This document shows positions 7,681-17,225 of a stretch of DNA of 50,601 nucleotides, piece after piece. The DNA is taken from NCBI GenBank assembly GCA_004293915.1, contig RDZG01000092.1, positions 1-50,601 of the forward strand, read 5' to 3'. Position numbers and translations under genes: made by a program. Numbering within the stretch: position 1 is the first letter of the stretch; each line of letters begins with the position of its first letter. The notes under the pieces were generated by a model. That model had not been told where the DNA came from, ran no database searches, and saw only the letters and a list, made by a program, of their open reading frames with translations. Origin of the DNA: Bacteroidota bacterium. Its GTDB lineage: Bacteria > Bacteroidota > Bacteroidia > Cytophagales > UBA9547.

Positions 7681-9987
7681 ATGAAATATACTTATTTTAT
7701 AACTCTTTTGTTATTTTTTTCAACAACTGCATTTTCACAATTGCGTGATAACTCTAAACTTTCTGATGAGCAAAAACACAAAGTTGCACACAAATTAATT
7801 GAAATCAATAGTCCATATAATGCTATTCCTATTTTGGAAGAATTAGTAAAAAAGCATCCTGATTCTAAAAAATACATTTTCAAATTAGCCGAAGCTTATT
7901 TTAAATCTCGAAACTATATAAAAGCCGAAGTACTATATCCAAAATTAGAAGAAAATCTTAGCCCCAAAAACAAAGAAACACCTGTTACAATAGCTTCGTT
8001 TCATTATGCCGAATGTTTGAAATATAATGCCAAATACGAAAAAGCTAGAGAAGTTTTTGAGCAATTTAGCAAAAGTAATTATAGAGATATAAAAGGAGCA
8101 AATTTAAAAGTTTTGGCAAAAAACGAAGTCAAAGCCTGTGAATTTGCCATGCAAGGCAAAACCAGCGATATTGATGTTGAATTTTCGCATTTAGGTAATA
8201 ATATCAATTCAAACTATACCGATTTTTCACCAAGTTTAAAAGACGATTCAACACTTATTTTTGCATCGATGCAAGCCGATTCTGTTATTGCAATTCCGTA
8301 TGGCGAACGACACGATGAGCATGTAAAACTTTTTGAAAGTAAATTCGAAAATGGTGCTTGGGCAGAAGCAAAAGTTATTAAAGAACTCAAAAACAAAAAT
8401 GGGCATAGTGCAAATGGCTCATTTTCAGCCGATAGAAAGCGTTTTTATTTTACAAATTGTATCAATAAATCAGATAATAGAGTGGAATGTAAAATCTATT
8501 TATCAAAATTAGACTCGAATGGAAATTTTGGAAAACCTGAAAAATTAGGCTCAGAAATTAATGCACCTGGCTATTCGAGTTCGCAACCCGTAGTTGGAAT
8601 GCGAATTATAAAAAGTAAAACTTCTGAAAAATCGAAAAATAAACCCAAAGAAACCAAAGAAGAAGTGTTGTTTTTTACATCTGATAGAAAAGGTACGTTA
8701 GGCGGAACCGATATTTGGTATTCGTCCATTGCAAGTGATGGCTATATGGGAGATGCCATAAACTGCGGCAGAAATATAAATTCGGTACGAGATGAAATTA
8801 CACCATATTACGATACCGATGCAGGTGTTCTTTATTTTAGTTCTAATTTTCATGCTGGATTTGGCGGTTTTGATGTTTTTAAATCAAAAGGATGGAATAG
8901 CAAATGGCAAAAACCCGAAAATTTGAAAAAACCAATCAATACAAATTATGATGAAACATACTATACCTTGTTGCCTGACAATAAATTAGAAGGTTTTTTA
9001 GTATCAAATAGGGTAGGAGGGTATGGACTTTTGCATCCATCGTGTTGCGATGATATTTGGCAATTTAATTATAAAATACCTTCGATTTTGGTTATAAATA
9101 CCATTGACGAAGCAGGTAATACGATTTCGGATGCGGATATAAAAGTGATTTCGGGAAAATATTCTTCTGTTAATGATAGTTCGAGCTATAATTTGGATGC
9201 CAGTATAGATTTTGATACTGTTTTTGCAAATGAAGACAAGCATTTTTTGAAAGTAATTGGTATAAAAGAACCTTTAGAATCTTACTATATTATCGGTGGA
9301 AACGAAAAAGTAAATATTAATGTAACAAGTACTGGATTTAACGAAACCAGAGCTAATTTTTTAACCGATTCGCTTTCAAAACCTGTTTCGTTTAAAGTTA
9401 ATTTTGGTAATGCAAATGAAGAAATTGAAGCTAATTTAATAAAAGTTACCATTAACATGCAAAAAGGGAATTTGGTGTATCAGCCATTTGTTCCTGCAAC
9501 TATTGAAGAGAAAAAAGATACTGTAAAAATTGCTTCTACCTTGCAACAAGAATATGCAAAAGTTGTAAATGAGCCAAAATCTGAAATCTATTTAGAAGAT
9601 ACTACCAAGAAAAAAGTAGTTGAAGAAATTGATTTTACAATAAATTTAACTTTTGAGTACAAAACCATAGAACTTACTGGAAAAAACAAATTAACTTTAG
9701 ATAGCTTAGTTTCGATTTTGAAAAAAGATCCTAAACTTTCGATAGCCTTTACAACACATACCGATGGAATTGGAAGCGAAAACTACAATTTGGAATTATC
9801 TCAAAAACGAGCGCAGTTTTTGGCAAATTATGTATTGAAATCTGGTGTACCCAAACGCAAAATTTCAGGTGCAAAAGGAGTTGGCGAATCAAAACCTTTA
9901 TTTCCAGAAATACTCCCTGACGGCTCAGACGCCCCAACAGCCAGAGCCAAAAACCGCAGAACAGAAATACGCTTGTTTAAAATGTGA
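7681..9987 (+). CDS. PorE-like OmpA family protein (TPR + PD40 propeller + CRD + OmpA)
   Basis: The 768-aa product starts with a signal peptide (to TAFSQ). TPR-like helices follow at about residues 25-150 (AIPILEELVKKHPDSKKYIF), then PD40/WD40-like propeller blades (DFSPSLKDDSTLIFAS, LFFTSDRKGTLGGTDIW, LYFSSNFHAGFGGFDVFKS) and a carboxypeptidase-regulatory-like domain near residues 460-510. The C-terminal OmpA peptidoglycan-binding domain runs to the end (HTDGIGSENYN, AKNRRTEIRL). This domain order matches PorE of the type IX system, which tethers it to peptidoglycan. The gene sits directly behind porP. Several PorE paralogues usually occur per genome, so this one may serve the local type-B protein. 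Confidence 0.88.
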   Translation: MKYTYFITLLLFFSTTAFSQLRDNSKLSDEQKHKVAHKLIEINSPYNAIPILEELVKKHPDSKKYIFKLAEAYFKSRNYIKAEVLYPKLEENLSPKNKETPVTIASFHYAECLKYNAKYEKAREVFEQFSKSNYRDIKGANLKVLAKNEVKACEFAMQGKTSDIDVEFSHLGNNINSNYTDFSPSLKDDSTLIFASMQADSVIAIPYGERHDEHVKLFESKFENGAWAEAKVIKELKNKNGHSANGSFSADRKRFYFTNCINKSDNRVECKIYLSKLDSNGNFGKPEKLGSEINAPGYSSSQPVVGMRIIKSKTSEKSKNKPKETKEEVLFFTSDRKGTLGGTDIWYSSIASDGYMGDAINCGRNINSVRDEITPYYDTDAGVLYFSSNFHAGFGGFDVFKSKGWNSKWQKPENLKKPINTNYDETYYTLLPDNKLEGFLVSNRVGGYGLLHPSCCDDIWQFNYKIPSILVINTIDEAGNTISDADIKVISGKYSSVNDSSSYNLDASIDFDTVFANEDKHFLKVIGIKEPLESYYIIGGNEKVNINVTSTGFNETRANFLTDSLSKPVSFKVNFGNANEEIEANLIKVTINMQKGNLVYQPFVPATIEEKKDTVKIASTLQQEYAKVVNEPKSEIYLEDTTKKKVVEEIDFTINLTFEYKTIELTGKNKLTLDSLVSILKKDPKLSIAFTTHTDGIGSENYNLELSQKRAQFLANYVLKSGVPKRKISGAKGVGESKPLFPEILPDGSDAPTARAKNRRTEIRLFKM

Positions 9988-10235
9988 GTTTAGAATTTTC
10001 CAGACCTAACTCATTAACCATTCGTTTGAATTTTTTATAGTGGATAAATTTATAATAAGTTTTTAGGAAATTAATTATTTGAATTTTCAGAATTGAAGCA
10101 TAAATGCTTCTCAATGGAATTAACTCTTTTTTAGCTTAAGATAAATAATTGGGCTTATAGTTTATACATTATTTAAAACTCTGTTTTTTATATTGAATCT
10201 AAAATTTAATACTAAAATTGATTCATTGAATATTT

Positions 10236-11524
10236 GTTGTTTTTACCCTGCAAAATCAGAGCAGTCGCAACTTAATAAGTTTTGGTACCGTGAATTGGAA
10301 AGTTGTTTTTACCCTACAAAATCAGAGCAGTCGCAACACAGACCGAAGTGTCTCAACCAGAACTACAGTTGTTTTTACCCTACAAAATCAGAGCAGTCGC
10401 AACCATTAAGCCAACTAATCGAATTACGAAGTTGTTGTTTTTACCCTACAAAATCAGAGCAGTCACAACTTTAATACTGTAATAGATATTTCTTTACTTG
10501 TTGTTTTTACCCTGCAAAATCAGAGCAGTCACAACTAAAACAAAAAACCCTATTGCAAGTCCAGCGTTGTTTTTACCCTGCAAAATCAGAGCAGTCACAA
10601 CCGGCAATTATTACATATTTAATTATTTATTGTTGTTTTTACCCTGCAAAATCAGAGCAGTCACAACTTATAACACGGGATTACAACGAAGATAACGGTT
10701 GTTTTTACCCTGCAAAATCAGAGCAGTCACAACGTTTTTTTGGATAGAAAACCAAACAAACCAGTTGTTTTTACCCTGCAAGATCAGAGCAGTCACAACG
10801 TTTTTTTGGATAGAAAACCAAACAAACCAGTTGTTTTTACCCTGCAAGATCAGAGCAGTCACAACTAATCCTAGAAGTGTTGGTCAGGTTCAGCAGTTGT
10901 TTTTACCCTGCAAAATCAGAGCAGTCTCAACAAAGTTATAATCAAACGCTTTACCTCGTGCGTTGTTTTTACCCTGCAAAATCAGAGCAGTCTCAACAGA
11001 AGTAAAAAAATAAAAGAAATTGATATAGTTGTTTTTACCCTGCAAAATCAGAGCAGTCTCAACGCATGGCTCACGAATATGAATGTCTTGGTGGTTGTTT
11101 TTACCCTTCAAAATCAGAGCAGTCTCAACTTTTAGATACATCTAAAATTTTAGATGAGTGTTGTTTTTACCCTGCAAAATCAGAGCAGTCTCAACAAAAC
11201 CTTTATTAGGTAATCTTGATGGAATGTTGTTTTTACCCTGCAAAATCAGAGCAGTCTCAACAGATGGAATAATTAAACCACAACATATATCGTTGTTTTT
11301 ACCCTGCAAAATCAGAGCAGTCTCAACAACCTATTAAAGGAATTGCTTATAAAGCATGTTGTTTTTACCCTGCAAAATCAGAGCAGTCTCAACAGTAAAA
11401 TGTACAGGTACATAATTTACTAGTTGTTTTTACCCTGCAAAATCAGAGCAGTCTCAACTAATGGGTTTTAATCACAAAGAAGCTGGATGTTGTTTTTACC
11501 CTGCAAAATCAGAGCAGTCTCAAC
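10236..11524 (-). CRISPR. Type VI-B CRISPR array, 20 repeats and 19 spacers
   Basis: Twenty 36-bp repeats begin GTTGTTTTTACCC and end CAAC on the plus strand. Spacers are 30 bp, except 11394-11422, which is 29 bp. Read on the minus strand, the repeat begins GTTGAGACTGCTCTGATTTT and ends AAAACAAC, the form expected for Cas13b direct repeats, in the same direction as cas13b just upstream. Repeats fall in blocks by the base before the terminal CAAC: G in repeats 1-3, A in 4-10, T in 11-20, counting from 10236. Repeats 2-4 share ACCCTACAA, repeats 9-10 have AAGATC, and repeat 14 has CCCTTC. Spacers at 10734-10763 and 10800-10829 are identical. Confidence 0.98.
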
Positions 11525-11584
11525 ATGATTTATACAATCTGTTGTGATGCAATGGTTTGCGAGTAAAAGTATTTTTAAATTTAT

Positions 11585-14500
11585 TTATATTAAGTATTTT
11601 TTAACTTCTTTTTGCCAATATTTATTTATGGCATCTTCTAGCTTCCTTCTCTTTTCGATTTCTGTTTTAGCTTTGTTGTTTCTGTCATAACAATGGTCAA
11701 ACAGCTCCTTTAAAAACATTTTTAATATCGTTTTTTCAATTGGAGGCACAGCATCAAAATTGTCATATTGTTTTGTTTTTATTTTTTCAATAATAAATTT
11801 TTTATGTACATCTTCTAAAAGAAACTTATAAGGCTTACTTGCAATATTAAAGTGAAAAGCATTGTTTCGGTCTGGGTATATTTTTTCTTTTTTAGCATTT
11901 TGGATAAAATAGAAATACTTGTCATAATCAGTTATATCTTTTACATCTATGTTATACGATTTTAGTTTTAAAGTATATTTTTCGATTAAATATCGTTCCA
12001 TTTCTATCCCTATTTCAGTAAATGTAGCTGCTGTATTCATAATATGCATATTTACGGTATTCAAATCTGCATAATCAATGGTTTTAGGATGATTTTGCGT
12101 TTTCCATTTTTGAGCGATGCTTGATTTATTTCCTAACATATACCCATAATTTTCAAGGTAAAGGGGCAACTTTGATAAGAAATGTACATCATATTTTCCT
12201 GTTTCACCTTGGTTTTTTGCATGATTCCATTCCGAAAAAGCATCAATCTTATTAAATGGGATATTTATATAATAGCTAGCACTAAAATTATCTTTCGGTT
12301 TTATTTCAAAATCATACGCACTTGATAATAATATTTTTACACTTTCTATTTTGTTGGCTTTGCTTAGATTTTTACTAATATACCTTTGTCCTATTTCAAA
12401 CAACAAACAGTCTTCTAGCCTATGCGTTCTAAGTTTGTTAAACAAATTGGCATGAGTTTTATACTCTTCTTTTTGTAAAATATCCGTGTAATAATACGGA
12501 GTTCTTAGGTATTTTGCATTGTTTAAACTGGTGTAAACTATTTTAGAATCTGTTAGTTGAAGCCATTTTTTTGATTTTAAAAATTCTATAAAATGTGAGG
12601 TGTTGATATACAATAGGTGCTTATTTGGTTCTTCATAGTTTTTATATTTATGTATTTCAAATAGTTGTTTGGATGACTCAGCCGCTACTTTATTTGTTTC
12701 TAACCAATTAGTATATAATTTTTTTGTGCTTGTGTAATAATCATCAAGAGATTTGCCAATGTCAAAAATATTTTTGAATTCTACATTATTTAAAAATCCT
12801 TTTTGATTTAATAGTTTTTCAAGTTCTAGTTTATAAAAGGGTATTTCTTCAAATGCATACATCCATTTACAAAAATTATCAAACTCATCTTTGGTTATAT
12901 GATAGTGCTTGTGGTGCTTGTTTTTGTTTTCTTCCAATTGAGCTACATACGCATTTTTAAAAAATAATAGGTTCCAGGCTTTTTTTACAAAGCGCAGTTT
13001 GAAATTTTTTCCTTTGTTTCGCTTTAAGAAAAATTCAAGAACATTGTCTTTTTTCGCTTTTTCTACCAAAGCTTGATACCTTATCTCCTGTATAGTTGCT
13101 TGGTCAAGAATCAAGGTATAATTCTCATAATCGGATTTTCGTTCATTAGGTAAGTGCAATTTGTCCTGTATCACTCTAGAAGGTATCAGCTTTCTGAGTT
13201 TGGCTAACTCTATTTTTGAAAACGGTGTATTTGTATTTAAAAGACTAACGCTTTCTTTTTTGTCCATTAAGTTCTGTAAAATATATTCTTGCAAAACCTT
13301 ATGGCATGTTATCTGGGAGCTGTAAAATGCTATTTCAAGCAAATAAACCAACAGATTGCGTTGAATTGAAACTGTATAAAAATCTCCACCAACAGAAAAT
13401 CTAATTTGTGTAGCATTATTTTCTATCACAAAAGGCATATCCCAATCTTGATATTTGTTAATATGTTCTTGATAGGTAGTAAAATGGGTTAATTTGCCCT
13501 CATGATATTTTAGTTTGTCAAATTCCTTTTTGGTAAGGTGTTTTTCTTCTGGTTTCAATCGCTCATCTTCAGGACTAAAATATTTGTACAATCTAAACTG
13601 TGTATATTCGCCAAAGCATTGGTTTTCGGCCAAGTAACGCAAACCCATTTCCATGAATCGGTCTATGTTTCTACCATACGAACGAATAAGTGAATGATTA
13701 GCAATTCGTTTTTGAAGTTTTAGAAGTTTTGTGTTTGGCAGATTTTTTTCCTTGAGTTTTTTTAAGCTGAAATTAGCACTTTTTAAAGCTTTTTCTTTTT
13801 CATAGTCATATTTCTTTTTCAAGTCTGATTCTAGTTTTCTTATTTCTTCTTCAAGTTTTTTTACACTTTCAGGAGTTTGTATTTCATACAAAAAATCTTT
13901 TTCAGTCTTTGCATTTATGCTTGGTTTTGGTCTTTGCCAAAAATAATGCAAAGCATATTCTTTAAAATTTCCGACTGCATACATATCTTCATAACATCGC
14001 TGAATTTCTTCTTCTTTGACATATTCAGTTAATGCTTCGGTCATTTTGGGAACACTAGATGTTAGTTCCAGTTCTTTATTTAATGCTTCGGTCATTTTGG
14101 GAACACTAGATTCAAGTTCTAGTTCTTTATTCCATGCGGTAGGATATTGGTTGAGATATTGTACTATATCTCTAAATTTTACCAAGTGTTTTTCTTCCGC
14201 ATCGGCATCTTGGCTGCTAAATTTTTTGGCAAAAAATGTAAAAATATCGAGTTTGACACGTTCATCTTCTGTTGCATTTTTTTTGAATCCTTTTATTTTT
14301 GAAATCATTGTTCTGGCTTCACCTCTATATAAAAACATAGACAAGCAAAAAAGGGAGCCATAAAAGCTTAAATAAGTGCCTTTGGCGATGGTAAATACTA
14401 CATGGTTTGATTCTTTATAATTTTTCCAATCATAATGTTCGTCTAATTCAATAAAAAGCAAATATTCTAAGGCTTTATCGTAAGAGAGTTTTTTAAAATA

Positions 14501-15037
14501 GGCTCTTTCTTCTATTTGAAATTCATGATTAGGAAAAAATTTATCACTTAAAAAATGCATCAAATTATTGTCTGTTATATCGGAATAAACAAAAGAAGCC
14601 TTTTTTGATGTTTCCAACTTAAGGTATGACATTTTAATAGCCAATGAAAAAGCTTCTATTAGAAAATGTTTTAAAGGTTCAATTTTTTCAATTTTAATTT
14701 TTTCAAAGTCGTGAATGTAATGACTATTAATATTTCTCAAGTCATTAATTAATGTTTTAAATGTATCCTTATTAGGAAAGTTTTCTAGCTGAAGATTTTT
14801 AAAAAATTTCCTTTCTCCTTCGTCTGTTTGACCAAAAACTTGTTTTGTATCTATTTGCTTAAAACTATGACCTATACTAAAATAGTGCAGTCTGCTTTTT
14901 ATAAAATCTTCACTAAGCCCATTAGGATTATTAGATTTTAGCTTGAAATTTATATTTGCTTTTTCAGCAATGGGAGCTATTTTCCCTTTATGCTGGAACA
15001 ATTTATTGATTGAATTTTGTGCAAAAATTGTTTTCAT
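11585..15037 (-). CDS. cas13b: Cas13b, type VI-B CRISPR RNA-guided RNase
   Basis: Cas13b binds crRNA, matures it itself, and cleaves target RNA and bystander RNA with two HEPN domains. The 1150-aa product has the usual length for the family. HEPN1 carries R101-NINS-H106 and HEPN2 carries R1057-NNAF-H1062, both intact RxxxxH motifs at opposite ends, which separates Cas13b from Cas13a, c and d. A Lys/Glu-rich helical segment lies around residues 390-430. A 17-residue tandem repeat (ELTSSVPKMTEAL type) lies at about 302-336. The array follows the stop by 60 bp in the same orientation. Neither csx27 nor csx28, nor cas1/cas2, is adjacent: flanking genes are porE-like and rsmA. The divergent start region 15038-15217 separates it from rsmA. 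Confidence 0.96.
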   Translation of the reverse strand: MKTIFAQNSINKLFQHKGKIAPIAEKANINFKLKSNNPNGLSEDFIKSRLHYFSIGHSFKQIDTKQVFGQTDEGERKFFKNLQLENFPNKDTFKTLINDLRNINSHYIHDFEKIKIEKIEPLKHFLIEAFSLAIKMSYLKLETSKKASFVYSDITDNNLMHFLSDKFFPNHEFQIEERAYFKKLSYDKALEYLLFIELDEHYDWKNYKESNHVVFTIAKGTYLSFYGSLFCLSMFLYRGEARTMISKIKGFKKNATEDERVKLDIFTFFAKKFSSQDADAEEKHLVKFRDIVQYLNQYPTAWNKELELESSVPKMTEALNKELELTSSVPKMTEALTEYVKEEEIQRCYEDMYAVGNFKEYALHYFWQRPKPSINAKTEKDFLYEIQTPESVKKLEEEIRKLESDLKKKYDYEKEKALKSANFSLKKLKEKNLPNTKLLKLQKRIANHSLIRSYGRNIDRFMEMGLRYLAENQCFGEYTQFRLYKYFSPEDERLKPEEKHLTKKEFDKLKYHEGKLTHFTTYQEHINKYQDWDMPFVIENNATQIRFSVGGDFYTVSIQRNLLVYLLEIAFYSSQITCHKVLQEYILQNLMDKKESVSLLNTNTPFSKIELAKLRKLIPSRVIQDKLHLPNERKSDYENYTLILDQATIQEIRYQALVEKAKKDNVLEFFLKRNKGKNFKLRFVKKAWNLLFFKNAYVAQLEENKNKHHKHYHITKDEFDNFCKWMYAFEEIPFYKLELEKLLNQKGFLNNVEFKNIFDIGKSLDDYYTSTKKLYTNWLETNKVAAESSKQLFEIHKYKNYEEPNKHLLYINTSHFIEFLKSKKWLQLTDSKIVYTSLNNAKYLRTPYYYTDILQKEEYKTHANLFNKLRTHRLEDCLLFEIGQRYISKNLSKANKIESVKILLSSAYDFEIKPKDNFSASYYINIPFNKIDAFSEWNHAKNQGETGKYDVHFLSKLPLYLENYGYMLGNKSSIAQKWKTQNHPKTIDYADLNTVNMHIMNTAATFTEIGIEMERYLIEKYTLKLKSYNIDVKDITDYDKYFYFIQNAKKEKIYPDRNNAFHFNIASKPYKFLLEDVHKKFIIEKIKTKQYDNFDAVPPIEKTILKMFLKELFDHCYDRNNKAKTEIEKRRKLEDAINKYWQKEVKKYLI
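14031..14132 (-). repeat. 51-bp tandem duplication inside cas13b
   Basis: Two adjacent copies (14031-14081 and 14082-14132) of a 51-bp unit encode NKELELESSVPKMTEAL-like 17-residue repeats. The period is a multiple of three, so the frame is kept. The copies differ at only a few positions, which suggests a recent slippage or unequal-crossover event in a helical linker rather than an ancient domain feature. Confidence 0.85.
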
Positions 15038-15217
15038 AAAATTTATTGGGTTTATGTGAGTTTGGAATATTTAATATAATAAAGATAATTGATTAGATAC
15101 TTTTTTGTTTTAAAATTTCAGTAATTTATTTCAAAAAAAGTATTAGCAATTCATGCAATTTTTACAAAATAAATACTTGGCAGAAAAAATTTCATCAAAA
15201 AACACTTACTTTACAAC

Positions 15218-15997
15218 ATGTTTCAAAAAGTAAGTCCCAAAAAACATTTAGGTCAGCATTTTTTACTCGACCTCACCATTGCTAAAGATATTGTTGATGC
15301 CATTGAGTTTCATGGTGAATATAATAATTTGGTAGAAATTGGTCCTGGCACAGGTGTTTTGACTGATTTTTTAATCAAAAACGAAAAAATAAATTTTTCG
15401 GCTGTAGAGATTGATACCGAATCTGTAAAATTTTTAAAACAAAAATACCCAAATTTAAAACTTGTAGAAGGCGACTTTTTGCAAATGGATTTATCAAAAA
15501 CGTACAACGAACCGTTTGGAATTATTGGTAATTTCCCATATAATATTTCATCACAAATATTTTTTAAAGTGCTGGATCACAAAGACTTGGTGCAAGAAGT
15601 TGTTTGTATGCTCCAAAAAGAAGTTGCCGAGCGACTTTGTTCTGGACCCGGAAACAGAGATTATGGTATTTTGAGTGTTTTTTTGCAAGCATTTTACAAA
15701 ATGGAATATCTTTTTACGGTTCACGAACATGTTTTTGATCCGCCACCAAAAGTAAAATCAGGCGTGATAAGAGCTACAAGAAACGAAGTAGCTACATTGG
15801 GTTGTGATGAAGTTTTGTTTCGCAAAGTAGTGAAACAAGCTTTTGCCATGCGCAGAAAAACCTTGCGTAATTGCCTCAAGCCAATGGGTTTGCCTGCTGA
15901 ATATTTGCAAAATCCGTTTTTCGACCAACGTGCCGAACAGCTTGGTGTGAAACAATATATTACCTTAACAAACGAAATTCAAGAATTAAGAAAATAA
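15218..15997 (+). CDS. rsmA: 16S rRNA dimethyladenosine transferase RsmA (KsgA)
   Basis: RsmA dimethylates the two adjacent adenosines in helix 45 of 16S rRNA during 30S assembly. The 259-aa product shows the N-terminal KKHLGQHFL segment, the SAM-binding motif EIGPGTGVLT at about residues 41-50, the acidic strand ending FSAVEID, GDFLQMD, and the catalytic motif IV as GNFPYNIS (usual form NLPY). The C-terminal helical domain contains AFAMRRKTLRN. It is transcribed divergently from cas13b across a 180-bp AT-rich gap. It marks the conserved chromosomal backbone on this side of the CRISPR locus. Confidence 0.96.
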   Translation: MFQKVSPKKHLGQHFLLDLTIAKDIVDAIEFHGEYNNLVEIGPGTGVLTDFLIKNEKINFSAVEIDTESVKFLKQKYPNLKLVEGDFLQMDLSKTYNEPFGIIGNFPYNISSQIFFKVLDHKDLVQEVVCMLQKEVAERLCSGPGNRDYGILSVFLQAFYKMEYLFTVHEHVFDPPPKVKSGVIRATRNEVATLGCDEVLFRKVVKQAFAMRRKTLRNCLKPMGLPAEYLQNPFFDQRAEQLGVKQYITLTNEIQELRK

Positions 15998-16214
15998 TCA
16001 AAAACTTAAACAATTTGGAAATTATAATTATAAATATTTTGTAATTTAAACAATTAATTTGTGAAACAGTTAAAATTAAGGTTTAAAAAGATGTTTATTC
16101 TGAATAATAAATTAGAAAGAGTTGAGTAAGTAAACTAAATCCATAAGGTTTTTAAAACTTTCTAGCTTTAAATATTACATATTTAAGTAGATTGTATAGC
16201 TAATTAGAAAAAAT

Positions 16215-17225
16215 ATGACAAAAGAACAGCAGTTTATAAAAGAAACAGATGAGTTAAAACAATTAACAAAACAGGTAGGGAATTCCGGGGTTTTAGCTTG
16301 GACAGCAGGAAATCTTTTAAAGATTGTTAAAGAAAAACAAGATTTCATTATGAAGTATAAAAACTTTGATAATTACACAAAAAAGGTATTGAAATTAAGT
16401 GCTCAAACAGTAAACAACTATATATTTATTAGTGAAAAATTTAGTAAACAAGAAATTGGAAAGTTAATGCTTATTACTCATTTGCAAGTAATTGCAAAAA
16501 TTGAAAATGATAGTATGCGTAGATTTGTCTTAAAATGTTTTAAAGAAGTTGAATTACAGCAAAATAATTCTCAAAAAAATCAAAGTTATAAAACAAAACT
16601 TCAAGATGTTATTGCAACTATTGCAATGATTCAAGAAAGTGATATTAAAGATTTTTCAGAAGGTAACGAAGATAAAATTAAGGAAATAATTTCTATCAAC
16701 ATTGATAAAGGCAAACAAGAAAAAAATAGAATTAAAAATGCCAATAAAGTTATAAAAGGAACAAAAAATAAAGATGTTTTTGGCGATAAATTTAAACCTA
16801 AATTTTTCAAAAGTATTTCACTTTTATTTGAAAACGAACCTATAGATGAAATGGGATTTGTTGCTTTGTTTTGTATGGTTTTTAAAAATTTGAAAGGTAT
16901 TGAATTTGAATGGCAAAATGAATTAATAACTTTTGATTCAATAAAATATGTTAGAGATAGATTTCCTGATGCTAAAATAAGATGTAAAACCATTGGAGAA
17001 AAAAAACGAAATTTTGAATTAGATATTGAATTTGAGTATAACAGTTATAATTATATAACTCATAATCATTTTAAATCTGACAAAAATTGTGATTTAATAA
17101 TATGTTGGATTGATAATACAAAAACAGATTCTAAAATTGGAGGTACTGTATTAGTAAATAAACTTCCTCCAGTTTTAAGTTTAAAAAATAGTTTTGAAAC
17201 CGGGAAAATCGAAATTTTGAAATAA
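16215..17225 (+). CDS. Unrecognised two-part protein, possible nuclease-like C-terminus
   Basis: The 336-aa product is not assigned to a family with certainty. Residues 1-110 are helical and recall DUF3102/KilA-type DNA-associated domains: WTAGNLLKIVKEKQDF, then LSAQTVNNYIFISEKF as a possible helix-turn-helix. A Lys/Asn-rich linker covers about 160-195. The C-terminal part (195-336) has an E-rich strand (LDIEFEYNSYNYITHNHF, about 269-286) followed by CDLIICWIDN (about 292-301). That acidic-strand-then-D-hydrophobic-CW pattern resembles restriction-endonuclease-like proteins I recall, but there is no clear ExK. It stands alone with 217 bp upstream and 401 bp downstream. A defence role is only suggested by content and by its place 1.2 kb from cas13b. 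Confidence 0.55.
   Translation: MTKEQQFIKETDELKQLTKQVGNSGVLAWTAGNLLKIVKEKQDFIMKYKNFDNYTKKVLKLSAQTVNNYIFISEKFSKQEIGKLMLITHLQVIAKIENDSMRRFVLKCFKEVELQQNNSQKNQSYKTKLQDVIATIAMIQESDIKDFSEGNEDKIKEIISINIDKGKQEKNRIKNANKVIKGTKNKDVFGDKFKPKFFKSISLLFENEPIDEMGFVALFCMVFKNLKGIEFEWQNELITFDSIKYVRDRFPDAKIRCKTIGEKKRNFELDIEFEYNSYNYITHNHFKSDKNCDLIICWIDNTKTDSKIGGTVLVNKLPPVLSLKNSFETGKIEILK

Noticed and set aside
9988-10235. Possible csx27/csx28 or small accessory gene on the array-distal side
   Set aside because: The 248-bp AT-rich gap holds no frame long enough for a membrane accessory protein, and the next gene is clearly porE-like.
10193-11141. Several open frames of 64-93 codons across the CRISPR array on both strands
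   Set aside because: They only translate the 36-bp repeats and spacers; the repeated peptides (for example FYPAKSEQSQ) follow the 66-bp period.
14016-14363. A 115-codon plus-strand frame inside cas13b
   Set aside because: It is antisense to an intact, motif-bearing cas13b and its repeat (NASVILGTLD) is just the 51-bp duplication read backwards.
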